Source: Brachypodium distachyon (taxonomy: Eukaryota > Streptophyta > Magnoliopsida > Poales > Poaceae). From it: a DNA stretch of 64,000 nt. The DNA lies in assembly GCF_000005505.3 (NCBI RefSeq), contig NC_016133.3, positions 55,703,237 to 55,767,236 on the forward strand. Direction: 5' to 3'. Below the pieces are notes generated by a model, which saw nothing but the letters and a program-made list of their open reading frames with translations, made no database searches and was not told the origin of the DNA. A program made the position numbers and the translations under genes. Below, piece after piece: positions 32,615 to 45,244 of this stretch. Each line of letters starts with the position of its first letter. The first letter of the stretch is position 1.

Positions 32615-34060
32615 TGATTTGGGAGTAGATTTAATTGGTTGCCACTGTATGTGGACAGAGAGAGAAAGGGATCCAAATAGGAGTGGTGAGTGAGTACTTG
32701 CATTAGGTATAGTAGTAGCAATATGGCAACAAGCCAAGAAAGAAGGGATGGAAGCAAGCTCAATATTCCTTGTGCATGTGTGATTCCTGGGGTGATGCTG
32801 TTGCACTGCAAGCCTGGACCAAACGTCACAAGCTGAAATTCATTCTCCACTTTTCCTCCACTACACTTTTGAGTAATTAAATATTTGTATATGGCTATTC
32901 ATTTTAATTTTACATGTTTGATGATTTCTTGTTAATTTCCCTGGTTTATATATAGGCAGTTGTCTTTAGCAATTCCACTGATCATGAACCTACAGCTAGG
33001 TTGCTTGGCAGTTGGCAACTAAAATTAGGAGGTTAGTGAGGTAGTGGTGGTGCAGCTGCAAATGCATGTCCCTAGCTAGTGTCCAGTGGCCACACAACAA
33101 AAAAATAAATACCTGCAATTATTTGTTCGTCTAAAGTATTTGTATCCCCACTCCAAAATGTTTGTTTCTGATCTGTCCATCCATCACCTACCCTTTAAAT
33201 TGCGCTGCTGAATAGTCACAATTATTTGCTTAATTTGTAAGGTAAACCAGAAATAAAATCTATTTTTCTGATATCCAAATGGTACGACTATGTTGTGATT
33301 AGTTACTGGTTACTAATTCTGTACTTTGGGTTCTTAATTCTTAAATTGATTGCACGAACAGATTTGGGGTTGGTGTACACTGGCAGTTGCTGTGGCTAGC
33401 TACACTATCTCAATCAAATTGATCACTATTCATGTACGAATACATATACTTGACGGTACTCGTCAACAAAATTAAAATATAGTGACGTGGTTCAATCTGT
33501 TGCACATGCCGAATTTTATAATATGATCAAAAAGCACTGGAATTAGCTTTGCGTATATCCAAGTTTTTCTTGTTCTTCTCATAAGTTGAAGAAGCAATCG
33601 ATGTGTGCTGTGTGAGCAATAAGTCAACGGTTGAGAGACGGATAATATGGTTGAGTGATTAAATTAATTAATTAATTAATTGCGATTCTTGACGTGATCA
33701 TGGATTGTTGTTTGTTGTGTGGGGCAACAAGAAACCCCCTTAAAAAATTGTACTGATCCCTATTGGTTGGCTGATGCTGTTATGTGGTGGGGGCAAGCAA
33801 GGCATCAGTTGGGCTTAGTTGGAAGCTGGCTTAATTCCTTTCTCTCTCCAACAACACACCTCTCTTTCTCTCTCCTCTCTAAGATCTCTCAACACACACA
33901 TGTGTATGCATGTAGACAGTACTGGTCACTCACTTGCATTGCAATCCAGAGTGAGAGAGCAGTAGTGGGTGCCTTTCTTTTCTTTCTTCCTTTGCCATAC
34001 TTAGTTAAGCAGTGCAGAAAAAGATGGGTGCCCTTGAGCTTGCCATGATCCTGCCTATGA
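31702..34060. other. Upstream flank and leader of the zinc-finger gene
   Basis: The first ~400 bases upstream are GA/CT-rich, typical of a grass 5' leader. A TTATATATAA stretch at 32109-32118 could be the TATA box on the minus strand. A long AT repeat lies at 32554-32611 and an AATT repeat at 33658-33681. No coding region is seen. Confidence 0.5.
32554..32611. repeat. AT microsatellite, ~29 units
   Basis: Uninterrupted AT dinucleotide run about 850 bases upstream of the zinc-finger start codon. Confidence 0.95.
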
Positions 34061-37000
34061 TTGGCAATTAGCCAAGTTGTCCCTCATGTGGACAACCCTA
34101 GCTTTAAGGATCTATCATTAGTTGGTGCATGCACTGCAAGCTAGACAAGTTAAGCAGCCCCATCAGTGTGATCACTCAAAACATTTAGAATATATTAATT
34201 CCTCAGTACCAGGCCATGTACTGTACATGCCAAGCCACTACTATCTCTCAAAGTCAATTGAATAAATTATAGTCGACTGGTGCAGATGTGAGGGCTGATC
34301 AACTTAACTACCAAGTTCAGATGGTGTGGCACTCCAGCAGTCCAGTTACGTGAAATTAATTTATCCAGGATTTTAATCAAATGAGTGAGAGAGAGAGAGA
34401 GAGAGAGTATTTAATTGGTTGATTAACATGTCATGAACATTAAGCTGTGTGAAGATATGCGTTGGGCGGTGAGGCAGTGGATGTTGGGCTCCTGTAACCA
34501 TCCAGGACGATGTGGACACGTACCTGTGAGAGAAGGGAACAGAAACTGCATGAAATCTGCCAGTAGAGAGAAGAAATAGAATATATAAAAATAGTGGCTG
34601 GGAATATGAGAGGAGAGACGGAGAAACATGTGGTGCTGTTCATGGACACCCACCATGCACACACACCAGCAGTAGAGGATTGAGCTTGCCTGGGAATGGA
34701 TGACGAGTGAAGTAGTAGTGGGACACTCGACAGTAAGCTAGCTAGCTAGCATTACTGGCAGGAGGCCGGAGATCACTAATCACCATAGATTAGTTAGTGG
34801 CTGCTGGCTGGGCCACCACTCCTCATGTCTACTCGTGCTACTGGACTATACCATCAGAGAGAAAGATCCAGATATACAAATACACAAGAGATAGAATAGC
34901 ATGACAAGATGATCTCAGAAAAGATTATATATTTTCTTCAGTAATCAGGACGGGATTAAACAAAGCAGCAACACCTGTTGGAAGTAGCTGGGAGACTTGA
35001 CAAGTTGGAAGAAGTTGGGGATAAAAAAGAATCATGCATGGATCAAGCCTTTGGTGAGAGGTTATACCTTGCTGGTCGATGGAGCTTCATTATTGGTCCA
35101 GGTTTTTAGATTAGTGGCGTGGAGTGAAGGGAGAGTCAATGAATGCTCCAGGGGTAGAGATGTTTGCTGCCTGCCTGCCAGTCACCTTAGGAGTGCGGCA
35201 AGTGTTGTTGTTGGCTTTGCTCATGGGCAACCACTCCTTCGTTCCATTCCATTCCATCCATCGCAGCACAGCACACTGATTGGTGGGCAACCTTTGTTAT
35301 TCCAGCACCACCATGCCATGCCATGCCATGCCATGCATGTGGACAGAATCATCTCTTGTTCCCTTCTCAAGCCATGCATCGATCCTCTTCTCCCTTCATG
35401 GTTGGAGTGCCTCAACACAACATGACGCATATTCTAATGCTTTGTGACTGCTTCAAGGAACATCTCAGTGGGTGGCACAAACTTGCTTCTTTCAAATGCT
35501 TCTCCAGCGGTATACTGGTATTTGTTAACTCAGTTAACTAAGGTCGTTTCTTCCGACGAGATAAGAAAGGGACATAAGATAACCCCAGTTCCAGGAATCT
35601 TTGTGTCTTCATGCCCAAAATGTACTTGACCATCTACTAACCAATCAGCAGTGGACGAATGTTAACAACAAGCATCGACCCTCCTGTATGACTGTAGGAA
35701 GAGAGATTATGAGCAACAGAACAACAGTACAATTAAGCGAATAAGCGATGCCTACAAGAGAAATAAATAAAACAGACATCGCCTATGCTTTAGTAATCCC
35801 AAATTAATTGGTATATAAAAGATCTTGTAAGCTCTCGTCAATATAAATAGTAATTGACTGCTAATTATGCTCTTAAATAAAAGCCATACGTTTCGATTGT
35901 TCACAACCAGTACCTCTGCCTGCTCTGTACTCAGTGCCACTCTAGTCTTATCCAACAACACAGGAAAACAGATTCCACAGAAAGAAGCTAGATCTCTCTC
36001 CCTCATACGTGGGCCCCTGATTATGACTTGAAATGAATGCCAAATAATATCCGAGATAACTAGGTGTAGATGATAACAATCCTTGGCCTTTCTTTTTCTT
36101 TCTTCCTTTCCTCTTTTTGGAAAAGTTGGTCTGGGATTTGGTTAAACCGACCACACAATATGTTTACCTTTTTGGATGTTGATGTCGGCTAGAACACTGC
36201 CCTGATCCCAAAACCACGTTGATATTATATTCTCCAAGATTCACCTAGTGAAAAATTAGGATTAAATCCAGAATTTCACAAGGTTGCATGCCAAAGTAGC
36301 AAGACTATAATTAGTTTGGAGTCCGGCCAAAATACAGTACTTGTCAGGCAAGTTGGCTATTCACCCACTCCCTTTGCTATAGCTCACCGAACGGTGAGGA
36401 CATCGTCCCATAGCCTACTTTCAGCTCCAACCTAAATGATGCTTCCAAAATTAGCAATTCTGGTAGCTGCCTAGTCCTCTTTACGCACGCTTATCATATG
36501 CAGCTCATATTACAAATATGCCACTGAGACTGAGTACAACACACTAATTACTTAACTCGTTCATTGCAAATTAGAGAGACTGAATCTGGCATAACGTCAA
36601 CAAAGGGTCGTTTTCAAGGTACACATTATCTACCAGTAATCTACCGTGTTAGATAAAAAAATACTGCCTCATGCAGCCTCCTTTCAGCATTATCCACTCA
36701 TAGCTCTTCGACGTACATACGGAAAATTATAACCAGACCTTGACGTCGCAAGACAAGCATATTTCCTCACTATTTGGTGGCCACAAAACACACACGGTTT
36801 CAGATGACCACACACAATCAGCCATGGTGAGTATCTAGCTAGTGTCACTACACAGGCACAGTGAAGTGGCTCTCTCGCTCCCCTCACTCTCTCCCTTGCC
36901 ACTGGGGAGCTGATAAGTGGTAGATTTAGTAGCAAGCGGTACTCCTACTCCTGCTAGTGGCAGGTATAGCACAGCAGGAGCAGTAGTAACAGTTAAGTAG

Positions 37001-40000
37001 TGAGTAGGTAGGGAAGGGACAGCAACAGGCAGCAGAGCAAACCAAGCAGCTACTAGCTGTGAAGAGGAGTGTGTATGTGCAATTAAGTAAGCTAGCATGC
37101 AGCTTGTGGATCCAAGGAAAGGGAGCTAGCTTTTCAGGAGAGGTTGGGATCGAGTAGTCCTGTGAGTGGCACCGTGCTCGGTGTGACACCAGAGCGTTTC
37201 CAGAGCGCGACACTGCAACCAATCAATCCCCTACACTCACTCTCAAGCAAACTTTTAGGAGCAGCTACTCCACGTCTCTACTTGCATTGGTCCCTTGTGT
37301 GTGTGTGTGCTGTGCAGTGTAGCACGTACTGATCTACACAGGATATGTATGTGCTTCTTGTGCACTCCAAAGGCCATCGCTAGCTTCACCTCACTTGTGG
37401 CCTCATCTCATACCAGCCCCGTGACCAGCAGCACCACCCCTTTTATGAACAGCCTTATTCTACTTAACTGACACCTGTACCGTATGTATGTACATAAATC
37501 ATGTCGAAAAAAGGACAAAGAAAGCTGTAACACTCATGGGCAAAGAGCCTACTGAAATTTCACCTGGACTCGTAGCCCCTCGCTCACTATCAGCCATTGC
37601 TCATCTGCAAGAATGGATAAGTCTGGTCAGATTATTAGTGTGCAGTAGAGATTGTGCTGTTTTAGCTGCTTGCTGCACTATCAACTTTAGATATTATGCC
37701 CTCAGCCTTGAGCGGATGCCAGGTGTTGTGATGATTTGAGTTGAGCGGTGCTGCGCTCCTCGTTAATCTGTGGTTCCTCTCTCAAACACACCTTTGGCTC
37801 GATGACTTCTCAGCATGAAAAATTTCATATACTCGTATGTGATATGTCAGGCCTCTCTCACCTTGGTTTGATGGCTTGTCAGCATGAAATTTCATATACT
37901 CTCATCTTGACAACACACTGAAAGGAGATTTTTAGTATTTATTGTTTATGGGCATATCTCTTCTCTGTGCGACAAATTTCATATGCTCCTATGTGATGTC
38001 ACATAATGTCTAGGGTGCTTTCAATGTCCATCTGTCCAAATTCTAGGTGGAAAGAAGGGGGTTATCACTAGCATCGATTAATCAACATCCTTCCTTTCCC
38101 TTCCCCACATTTTCCCAGATAAGAATCATGAGTCTAATCACTCTAGTCTTACACGTTAGAACAAGAGTCAAAATTAAGAGGCAAGGGTCTTGTTAAAAAA
38201 AAGAGAGGCAAGGGTCTTATTCTGAAGAAGAAGAAGAAAGTGGTATGGCCAGTCGAAATTCAGTTATCTATGGCATCTCTGTGGGAGCAGCAAACTGTAG
38301 TGTAACACCAAGCCAACTGAACTCCATTAGTCCATTTTTACCTGGCATGTGTGGTGTACAATCAATAGGTTGGTTTTGCACAAATGTCAAATATGTTCTG
38401 ATCATTAATTTTAGCATTTCATGCATTATCATATCTGACACAAAAAAAGGGGTAGTGCACATGCTTAGTACGTCAATCAATATTTTTTCTTTGTTAGTTG
38501 ACAGTAACAGTGTGTTAGTGTGAGGACATTGTTAATGCTATGAGCTTGACACCATCAGGCGAAAAATAAACTATTTCTGTTGCTAAAAATATACACAGAT
38601 TCATGTTTTGGTAGCATGCAAAGGCACTAACGCATTCAAATACTACTTAACATCACACTGATAGGCTGATAGCAAAGGATCACTTTTCACTGTCTAACAA
38701 CGTTTGCTCCTAGCTGCATCATGTAATAAAGTTCTCTCAATGAACAGGGTGGAAGCAAATTTAACATCGAAAGGATGTAGTTGGTGTGCAGTCATATAAA
38801 TGTGAAAAGAATACATTAAGGACCTTGTTTCAGATGCAATACATGTAGCAGTCCCTCTGTCCCTATAGCCATTAAACATAACCCTGCATTTTTCATGATG
38901 GCTCGCACATCAGAAAAAATTAAATGAACCAACCTGAAATGCTGGGAACCCATCAGCAAAATAGCATTTTGCATGATGGGAACCTGCAAAGGAGAATGTG
39001 ACATTAAATTTCTGCAAGCTATATTCTTACATATTTCAGACATGTTCAAACTGATTCTTCATGACATGAGAAATGATCCCTGCAGCTCTGCAAGTGCAGG
39101 TTGCTAATCCACCAAGCTACAAATATTACTATGGATGGATTAATAAGCTAATAACTGTATACTTCTGGTTGAACAACTAAAAATGAGTTAGTGATGTCTA
39201 TGTTCTTTCAAAGTAACTAATGTACCTAAAGATCTTGATTTATAATCAGACCTGCATAGGGGGGGAGGTGGCCTGTAGAACAAGGAGAGAGAAGGGGAAG
39301 GAGTATGAGGCCAAGAAGAAGGCTCTCTTTCGTACATGCAATAGTCACTGCTGTAGCTGCGTCCCAATGCCGCGACTCTCTGTACTGCTGTAGCCACCGT
39401 GTCCAGTAGCAAGAAATGAGGACTAGCACTGGGAGATTCGCACACAGACGTCGGATGCTGAAGACTATAGGTAAGAAAAGCACAACAAAAAGAATAACTA
39501 CCAGAGAAATCTGAGGTGAGAAGCATTGGAGGACAGATCGGGCAGTTCAAGTTTTTCTGATAAGATATCCACGTGGGAGGCATGGGAGAGCAGGAGCAGC
39601 ATCGGCATGGCCTCCCTTCAGGATCCAGTGGCTGCAAGCTGGTGCTGGGTTCGCGTCCACCACCGTACGTACAGGCCGAGCCAAGCACACACGCGCGTGA
39701 AGCAGCCTTCACGTACCTTCCTTGCCGGCGAGCACCATCTACAGCTATGGTGTCATCTCCTGTTTGCGTTGGAGAGTGAATATTGCCATCGTCCATGCGA
39801 GCATCACTCCTCTTCTTGTCTTCTTCATTCATTTGTGTTGGACAACTTCAGCTTTCTGGAACCACAGTTTTTTTTCTTCTTATTTTTGCTTTTCCCATGT
39901 AAATGTCTTTTCTGTTTTTATTTTTAATTGAGATTAGTACTTCAAATATTAAAATCGTTTTTCCAATTTTTTTTGTTCTCCTTTTCCTCTCGCTATTAAT

Positions 40001-40004
40001 TGTA
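34061..40004. other. Long non-coding interval, no gene recognised
   Basis: Six-frame reading gives only short ORFs with no family features. Simple repeats: GA run at 34387-34407, CCATG repeat at 35310-35336, GT run near 37297-37309. A near-duplicated phrase (CAGCATGAAA followed by ATTTCATATACTC) occurs at 37813 and 37881. The sequence is not obviously transposon-rich, so regulatory DNA or non-coding transcripts are possible, but I cannot show either. Confidence 0.45.
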
Positions 40005-40086
40005 CTCCCTCCGATCCATAATAAGTGTCGCTGATTTAGTAGAAATTCATACTAAATCAGCGACACTTATTATGGATCGGAGGGAG
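40005..40086. mobile_element. Stowaway MITE, 82-bp near-perfect hairpin
   Basis: CTCCCTCCGATCCATAATAA continues AGTGTCGCTGATTTAGTA and is mirrored exactly by the other arm, ending TCGGAGGGAG, with TA at both sides. The loop is only a few bases, implying a young copy. Confidence 0.9.
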
Positions 40087-40194
40087 TAAGTAATGGTTTG
40101 AGGCATGTGCAATTTCATGACCAGATCACCAAACTAACTGGCACTGAACAAAAGAAACATGTCAGTAATTTGATTGGGTGTGAAACATAATATG

Positions 40195-40278
40195 CTCCCT
40201 TCAATTTATATGTGTTCTTAGCATTTTTTTTAGTGCAATTGCACTAAAACCACGACAAGTATTTTGGAACGGAGGGAG
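40195..40278. mobile_element. Degenerate Stowaway-like MITE
   Basis: Starts CTCCCTTCAATTTATATG; ends TATTTTGGAACGGAGGGAG followed by TA. The arms are mismatched and the left target site is altered. Confidence 0.6.
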
Positions 40279-41240
40279 TACAATATATACTGACATTTCT
40301 TTTCATCTTAGCTCTAGTATATATAAAAAAATTGTGCATGTACTTCAGCCAGACCGCTGCTTTTGCATGAATTTAATCTCATTTTGCTGTATGTACACAA
40401 GTTCTCATTCCTCAGAAGCAAAACAAATAATCAAGTCAGAAATAGGCAGCTAGTTTCTCCAATAACTGTACCTTACAAGTTAATGCAACGAACATCATGT
40501 GTATACAATACACACTTATATACGGACTACAGACACCTGCCACACCCTATGCTACACCAAACATAGCACGCAAGCATGAACTGGTAAAAGGTGTATTTTC
40601 AGCAAAAGAAGGAAGATCGTACCTCCAAGCAGAAGGTTGAAACGCTTAAGACGTTGTCAGGACTAAAGATGCTAATCCAAAAGAAACTTTGCAGCAACAT
40701 CCTGAAGTCACTAAAACACAAAACTGTCAGAAACAAAATAAAAACATATCTACCAGTAACTTTGAAAATTCTAAGTCCTCCTACATCGTGCAAACAATCC
40801 ATGGACAGAAGAGGCAGGAGATCGGACTAAAATAATAACCTTAAATCTGTTTAGCCACAGGAACAACAAGCAGAAGCAAAAGCAAGCAGAGCACCTAGTT
40901 ATTATTTTACGGAGAAAAAACACAAGCAAATCGTAACTAAACATTCAAGCTACACGATCTTCTAGGCATGCTAACCAAAAGATGGATGCAACATATGAGT
41001 TTCTTGATGCACAAATGGACATTTGTAACACATGGATCTTTCTTATGCACAAATGCACACTACCCTTTTTTTTGTTCCTAGCCAGCTAGGTTGAAATCAT
41101 GAAGCATGTACATGAATAATCATATATTTGTTTACCCACAGGAATAACAACCACAAAGGAGTCTAACTATTAGCATATGTTGCACGCAGTAACAGAACAC
41201 AAGGAAACATGAGTGGTAGCCAAGAATTTCACAAACTCAC
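40279..41240. other. Non-coding sequence
   Basis: AT-rich, no coding region recognised. May include the distal 3' end of the PPR transcript. Confidence 0.4.
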
Positions 41241-41886
41241 ATCTGCTCCTCACAAATGAAGAGAAGGGCTAGAGTGATATACTGGCAATAATGTGTACAG
41301 AATTCACATGAGCAGGGTGCAGCTCCTTGCGACTCCTCTGTTCCAGAAATTGGCAGCCTGAAAAGCAAGCAGTGAAGGGAAAAATGGAATGATCAATCAC
41401 ATTCTACCAAGGAATATTTAACAAACAGCAAGACGAATAAAAGGAAACAAAATGGCAACATCACATAACTTTGGAATGTGTGGGAATTCTTTCAAATAAT
41501 TCATGATCTTCCAAACATTTGAAGGGCCATCCTGCAAAAGTAAATTCTGTGAGAAAAGCAGCATTACACTTGACTACTGAAGCAGCAACATTATATAGAG
41601 CATGTAAGGAACCTGTCAGCTACTTATAGAACGAAAACACCATCACAACAACATTACCATTGAACTGCTTAAATGAAACTCAAGCAAACTGCAGCGAACA
41701 AGACACTTACAGATGACTCAGGGATTATCTAGGCAAGCAGCTTCTCATACCGCTTGATAGGGTGTTGCTAAGGGGGATAAGATGCTGCGATAATAAGAAT
41801 CCTGACTGCAGTTGTATCGGCAAACTAAGAACCATCTCCATCAGACCATCTATGCTCGGTATATAAGAAATCAACACTTCACATTC
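41241..41886 (-). other. Probable spliced 3' UTR of the PPR gene
   Basis: Downstream of the PPR stop, strong splice signals occur on the minus strand. A donor GTAAGTGTC at 41710 to 41702 follows CATCT. An acceptor CTTTTGCAG ends before 41531. A donor GTTATG lies after 41470, and an acceptor TTTTCAG ends before 41357. Exons would be about 41711-41886, 41470-41531 and 41357 downward. The last two join into an open frame (WKIMNYLKEFPHIPK continuing LPISGTEESQGAAP), so a small separate coding unit is an alternative. Confidence 0.4.
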
Positions 41887-44703
41887 CTAAACTTTATAAA
41901 GGTTCTTAAGTAAACGCCGAGCTTCCCAACTCATCCCTGGTTTTGAAAATGCTCTGGATATAGAACTAAGAGTGCCTTTCGATGGACTAAATCCTTTTTC
42001 CTTCATATCTTTGAGAAATTTTCTCACCTCAGTTCCATTTCTAAGCTTTGACCATCCACTCACAAGAATATCATAAGTGCAGGATGTGGGTAGAACACCC
42101 CTGTTTTGCATTTCATTGAACAATTCTTTAGCTTGACTCATCATTCCCACTTTAGAAAAGTCACTTATGAGTGCATTGTACGTGCTTACTTTTGGAAGAA
42201 AGCCTTTACCCACCATCTCACAATACAACCTCACTGCTTCAACTTTGTTGCTTTGTTTTCCATATCCTGTAACCAGTATATCGTATGTCAGATTGCTGGG
42301 CTCAATGCCCCTTTTCTTCATCTCATTCAGCACCATATCTGATTCTCCGATTCTTCCAGCAGACTCAAGCCCGCCCAAGAGCGTGTTGAATGTAGCTACA
42401 TTCGGCGAAATACCATGGTAAAGCATCTGATCGTACGTAGAAAATGCATTGTCTAGATGGCCACTCTTGAAATGACCAAGAATTAGAGCATTAAATGTGA
42501 TGGTGTCTGGGGCAATTCCTCTCCCCGACATTTCTTCCAAGACAACCATAGCTTTTCTTGTCATTCCATTGTAACACAAAACACGCACAAGTGTATTATA
42601 GACAGTGATATCAGCACAAAGCCCAGCATTCATCATCCATTCATGAATTTCCAAAATCAAGTCCGATCTCCTGCCTTGGGAGCATGCTTGGAGTACCCTT
42701 CGATGAGTCAAAGAGGTTGGAGAGAATCCAGAAGAAGACATCTCATTTAGCAAATACTTTGCTTTCTCCACAGCCCCAGCCTCAAAAAGACCCACAATAA
42801 GCGTACTATATGTGATGAGATTAGGCTTTATGGAACTCCTCTTCATCCCATTAAGAAGTTTCAGAGCTTTGGCAGTCTTTCCTTCCCTGGACTGAGCAGC
42901 AATCATAGTGTTATATGTCACTTGATCAGGTTTTAAGCCTGTACTTTGCATCTCTTCCAAAAATGATTCTGCTTCCTTAGATTTCCCAAGCATGCAAAGA
43001 CAGTTGATAAACACATTATAGACAACAGCATCAGGTAACAAGTTTTTCTCCGTCAACTCCTGACCAACCTTAAAAGCAGCTGGCAGGTTGCCTGTTTTAA
43101 AAAGCCCATCTATCAAAGTGGTATAGTTTACATGGTCTAGCAACACACCACGTTCATTCATCTCTCTAAACAATGCTTCAGCTTTCTCTATTTTCCCATT
43201 CTTCTTCAGGCCATTCACCAGTGAATCAACAATAAATTTATTCACTTCCACACCCTCACACAACATTTCATGGTACACATCAAGAGCTGCCTCTTGCCCC
43301 AGGCACTTGAAGGATCCATCGATGACTGTTCCATAGGTCACAACATTTGGATCAATGCCCCTCTCCTTCATCTCCCTCATGTAATCAGTTGCCTTTCCAA
43401 CCCATCCTCGTTTAACAAGGCCGTTGATGATTGATGAGAATGTAACAACATTTGGACTAATAGATTTCTCCTCCATTTCTGACAACACCTGCTCCGCCCC
43501 ATCAACATTACCAGCTTTGCAAAGTGCATCGATCAGCACGGTATAAGTGACACCATTGGGAGTATGATTATCCGACAGAGCATGCCGAAACATGTCCTTT
43601 GCTTCATCGATCTTCCCTTCCTTGCACAACCAGTCCATCAAAGCTGTATACATGATCAAATCCATGACCACACCTCTGGAGACCACCTCCCCCAACAGAC
43701 TGAGTGACTCGTTGCCCCTCTGCGCTTTCGCCAATGTGTCAATCAGCATACAATATGTAACATGGTTTGGTGCAGCCCCAATCTTCTCCATCTCCCTGAA
43801 AAGTGCATACGCCTCCGAGAACCGTCCATCTTTACAAAGCCCACCTACAAGAGCACTAAGTGTGACCACATCCGGCAGGACACCCTTCCTCACCATTTCC
43901 TCATACAGGCTGAATGCGTCATCAACGGCATTCCTCCTACAATACTCCACGATGAACATGGTGTATGTCACCACATTTGGCTCCACCCCATCCCTTTTCA
44001 TCGTATCGACCATGTCCCGCGCAGCATCAACCTCACCGGCGCGGCAGAGCCCAGCAACCAAGCTATTGTACCCCACGACATCAACTCCGACCCCCTGTGC
44101 CTTCATCCTCTCAGCCACTGCGAATGCCGTCTCCATGTCTCCCACCTTACAGTACCCATCAACCAGAGAATTCCATCCCACCACATCCAACCCGCCGATC
44201 CCTCCTCCTCTCACCATCACCTCAGCCAATGCCGCCGCTCTGTCCACCCGCCCATCCCTGCAGAGCCCCACGAGCACCGTGTTGACCGTGACGGCGTCGA
44301 ACGGCACCCCGCGCTTGCACATCTCGGCGAGCAGGGCCTCCGGGGCGAGGCCCCCCTGCTCGGAGAATCCCGACATGACGACGTTGTAGCTGACGGTGTC
44401 GACCGACTCGGAGGAGCGGAGGAGGGCCAGCGCGGGGCGGAGCGAGCGGAGGGCGCGGTGCGAGAGGAGGATGGAGTTGAGGGAGAGGGAGTCGCCGGGG
44501 ACGGGGCGGAAGCGGACGGCGGCGGCGGCGAGGCCCGAGGAGGCGAGCGCCGGGATGAGGCGGCGGAGGAGCGAGGAGGGAAGGGACGCGGAGGGGAGGG
44601 TGGAGACGACGTGGGAGATCGCGGAGAGGCGGCCCGCGCGGAGCAACGCGAGCGCGAAGGAGCAGAGGATGGAGGCGTGCAGGGTTTGGGGCGGTGGCGC
44701 CAT
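41887..44703 (-). CDS. Pentatricopeptide repeat protein, P class, At5g14770-like
   Basis: Intronless 938-residue protein built of about 20 tandem 35-residue PPR motifs. Examples of the recurring pattern are VVGYNSLVAGLCRAGEVDAA, NVVTYTMFIVEYCRRNAVDDA, NGVTYTVLIDALCKAGNVDGA and NVATFNTLLGGLESAGRIGES. Spacing stays at 35 with no E, DYW or SMR domain, so it is P class. These proteins bind organellar RNA in a base-specific way and act in stability, splicing or translation. Similarity to Arabidopsis At5g14770 (annotated mitochondrial) runs through the C-terminal part, including AFSKPGM near the end. The reading frame opens further upstream to an ATG at 44892, giving 1001 residues. The Met at 44703 (MAPPPQTLHASIL) was chosen because it begins family-like sequence; the longer start would add a Ser-rich segment. 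The RNA target is unknown. Confidence 0.93.
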   Translation of the reverse strand: MAPPPQTLHASILCSFALALLRAGRLSAISHVVSTLPSASLPSSLLRRLIPALASSGLAAAAVRFRPVPGDSLSLNSILLSHRALRSLRPALALLRSSESVDTVSYNVVMSGFSEQGGLAPEALLAEMCKRGVPFDAVTVNTVLVGLCRDGRVDRAAALAEVMVRGGGIGGLDVVGWNSLVDGYCKVGDMETAFAVAERMKAQGVGVDVVGYNSLVAGLCRAGEVDAARDMVDTMKRDGVEPNVVTYTMFIVEYCRRNAVDDAFSLYEEMVRKGVLPDVVTLSALVGGLCKDGRFSEAYALFREMEKIGAAPNHVTYCMLIDTLAKAQRGNESLSLLGEVVSRGVVMDLIMYTALMDWLCKEGKIDEAKDMFRHALSDNHTPNGVTYTVLIDALCKAGNVDGAEQVLSEMEEKSISPNVVTFSSIINGLVKRGWVGKATDYMREMKERGIDPNVVTYGTVIDGSFKCLGQEAALDVYHEMLCEGVEVNKFIVDSLVNGLKKNGKIEKAEALFREMNERGVLLDHVNYTTLIDGLFKTGNLPAAFKVGQELTEKNLLPDAVVYNVFINCLCMLGKSKEAESFLEEMQSTGLKPDQVTYNTMIAAQSREGKTAKALKLLNGMKRSSIKPNLITYSTLIVGLFEAGAVEKAKYLLNEMSSSGFSPTSLTHRRVLQACSQGRRSDLILEIHEWMMNAGLCADITVYNTLVRVLCYNGMTRKAMVVLEEMSGRGIAPDTITFNALILGHFKSGHLDNAFSTYDQMLYHGISPNVATFNTLLGGLESAGRIGESDMVLNEMKKRGIEPSNLTYDILVTGYGKQSNKVEAVRLYCEMVGKGFLPKVSTYNALISDFSKVGMMSQAKELFNEMQNRGVLPTSCTYDILVSGWSKLRNGTEVRKFLKDMKEKGFSPSKGTLSSISRAFSKPGMSWEARRLLKNLYKV

Positions 44704-45244
44704 TGGAGAGGGCCAGAGGGGAACGCGCCTGGGACTCTGGAGGGAGTTAGAAGAGGAAGACGAGGCCGAATGGAAGTTTTGTTTTCCCCCTACGAATTGA
44801 GCCCATCTGTGCTGTAACTGTAACTGATGGGTTTTGGCCCATGGAGTAAGAAATGCAAAATAAGCAAAATGTTGATTTCTCGGCCCATGCACTCATAGGA
44901 ATTCGCTTGGACATTAGTTTGATGGCGCCTCTAAAAAAGAAATTAGTTTGATGGCGACGAAAATATATCATATCGTCAAAACATAATGCAACGTGGTCTT
45001 GTATCGAAGCGCTCGTCGAGACGAACCCAACCGCAAAAACGGATCTTTGAAGATCCGACCAACGGTCTCAAAAAAATAATGGAAACAACAATGAATACAT
45101 GCATGCCTTCCCTACCCTGTACGGCAGGACCATTATATTAGTTAGATTAGAATCACGCCCAGTCAGATTCCTCGATCAATGAAATTACTAATGCAGCCGT
45201 GTGTGGTTGCATCCATGCTATATATAGGCAGGGAGATGGAGTGT
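44704..45244. other. PPR upstream region and intergenic sequence
   Basis: Holds the promoter and leader of the minus-strand PPR gene. The right half reaches the 3' end of the P450 pseudogene. No other feature seen. Confidence 0.5.

Noticed and set aside
39188..39832. 214-codon open frame on the minus strand
   Set aside because: Composition and lack of domains look random; no supporting promoter or splice structure seen.
43762..44817. 351-codon open frame on the plus strand opposite the PPR gene
   Set aside because: It is the antisense frame of a GC-rich repeat gene; its His/Arg-rich low-complexity product has no family features, while the minus strand encodes clear PPR motifs.
44704..44892. 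Longer PPR start giving 1001 residues
   Set aside because: The added segment shows no PPR or convincing targeting pattern, and MAPPPQTLHASIL looks like the usual start; kept only as an alternative.
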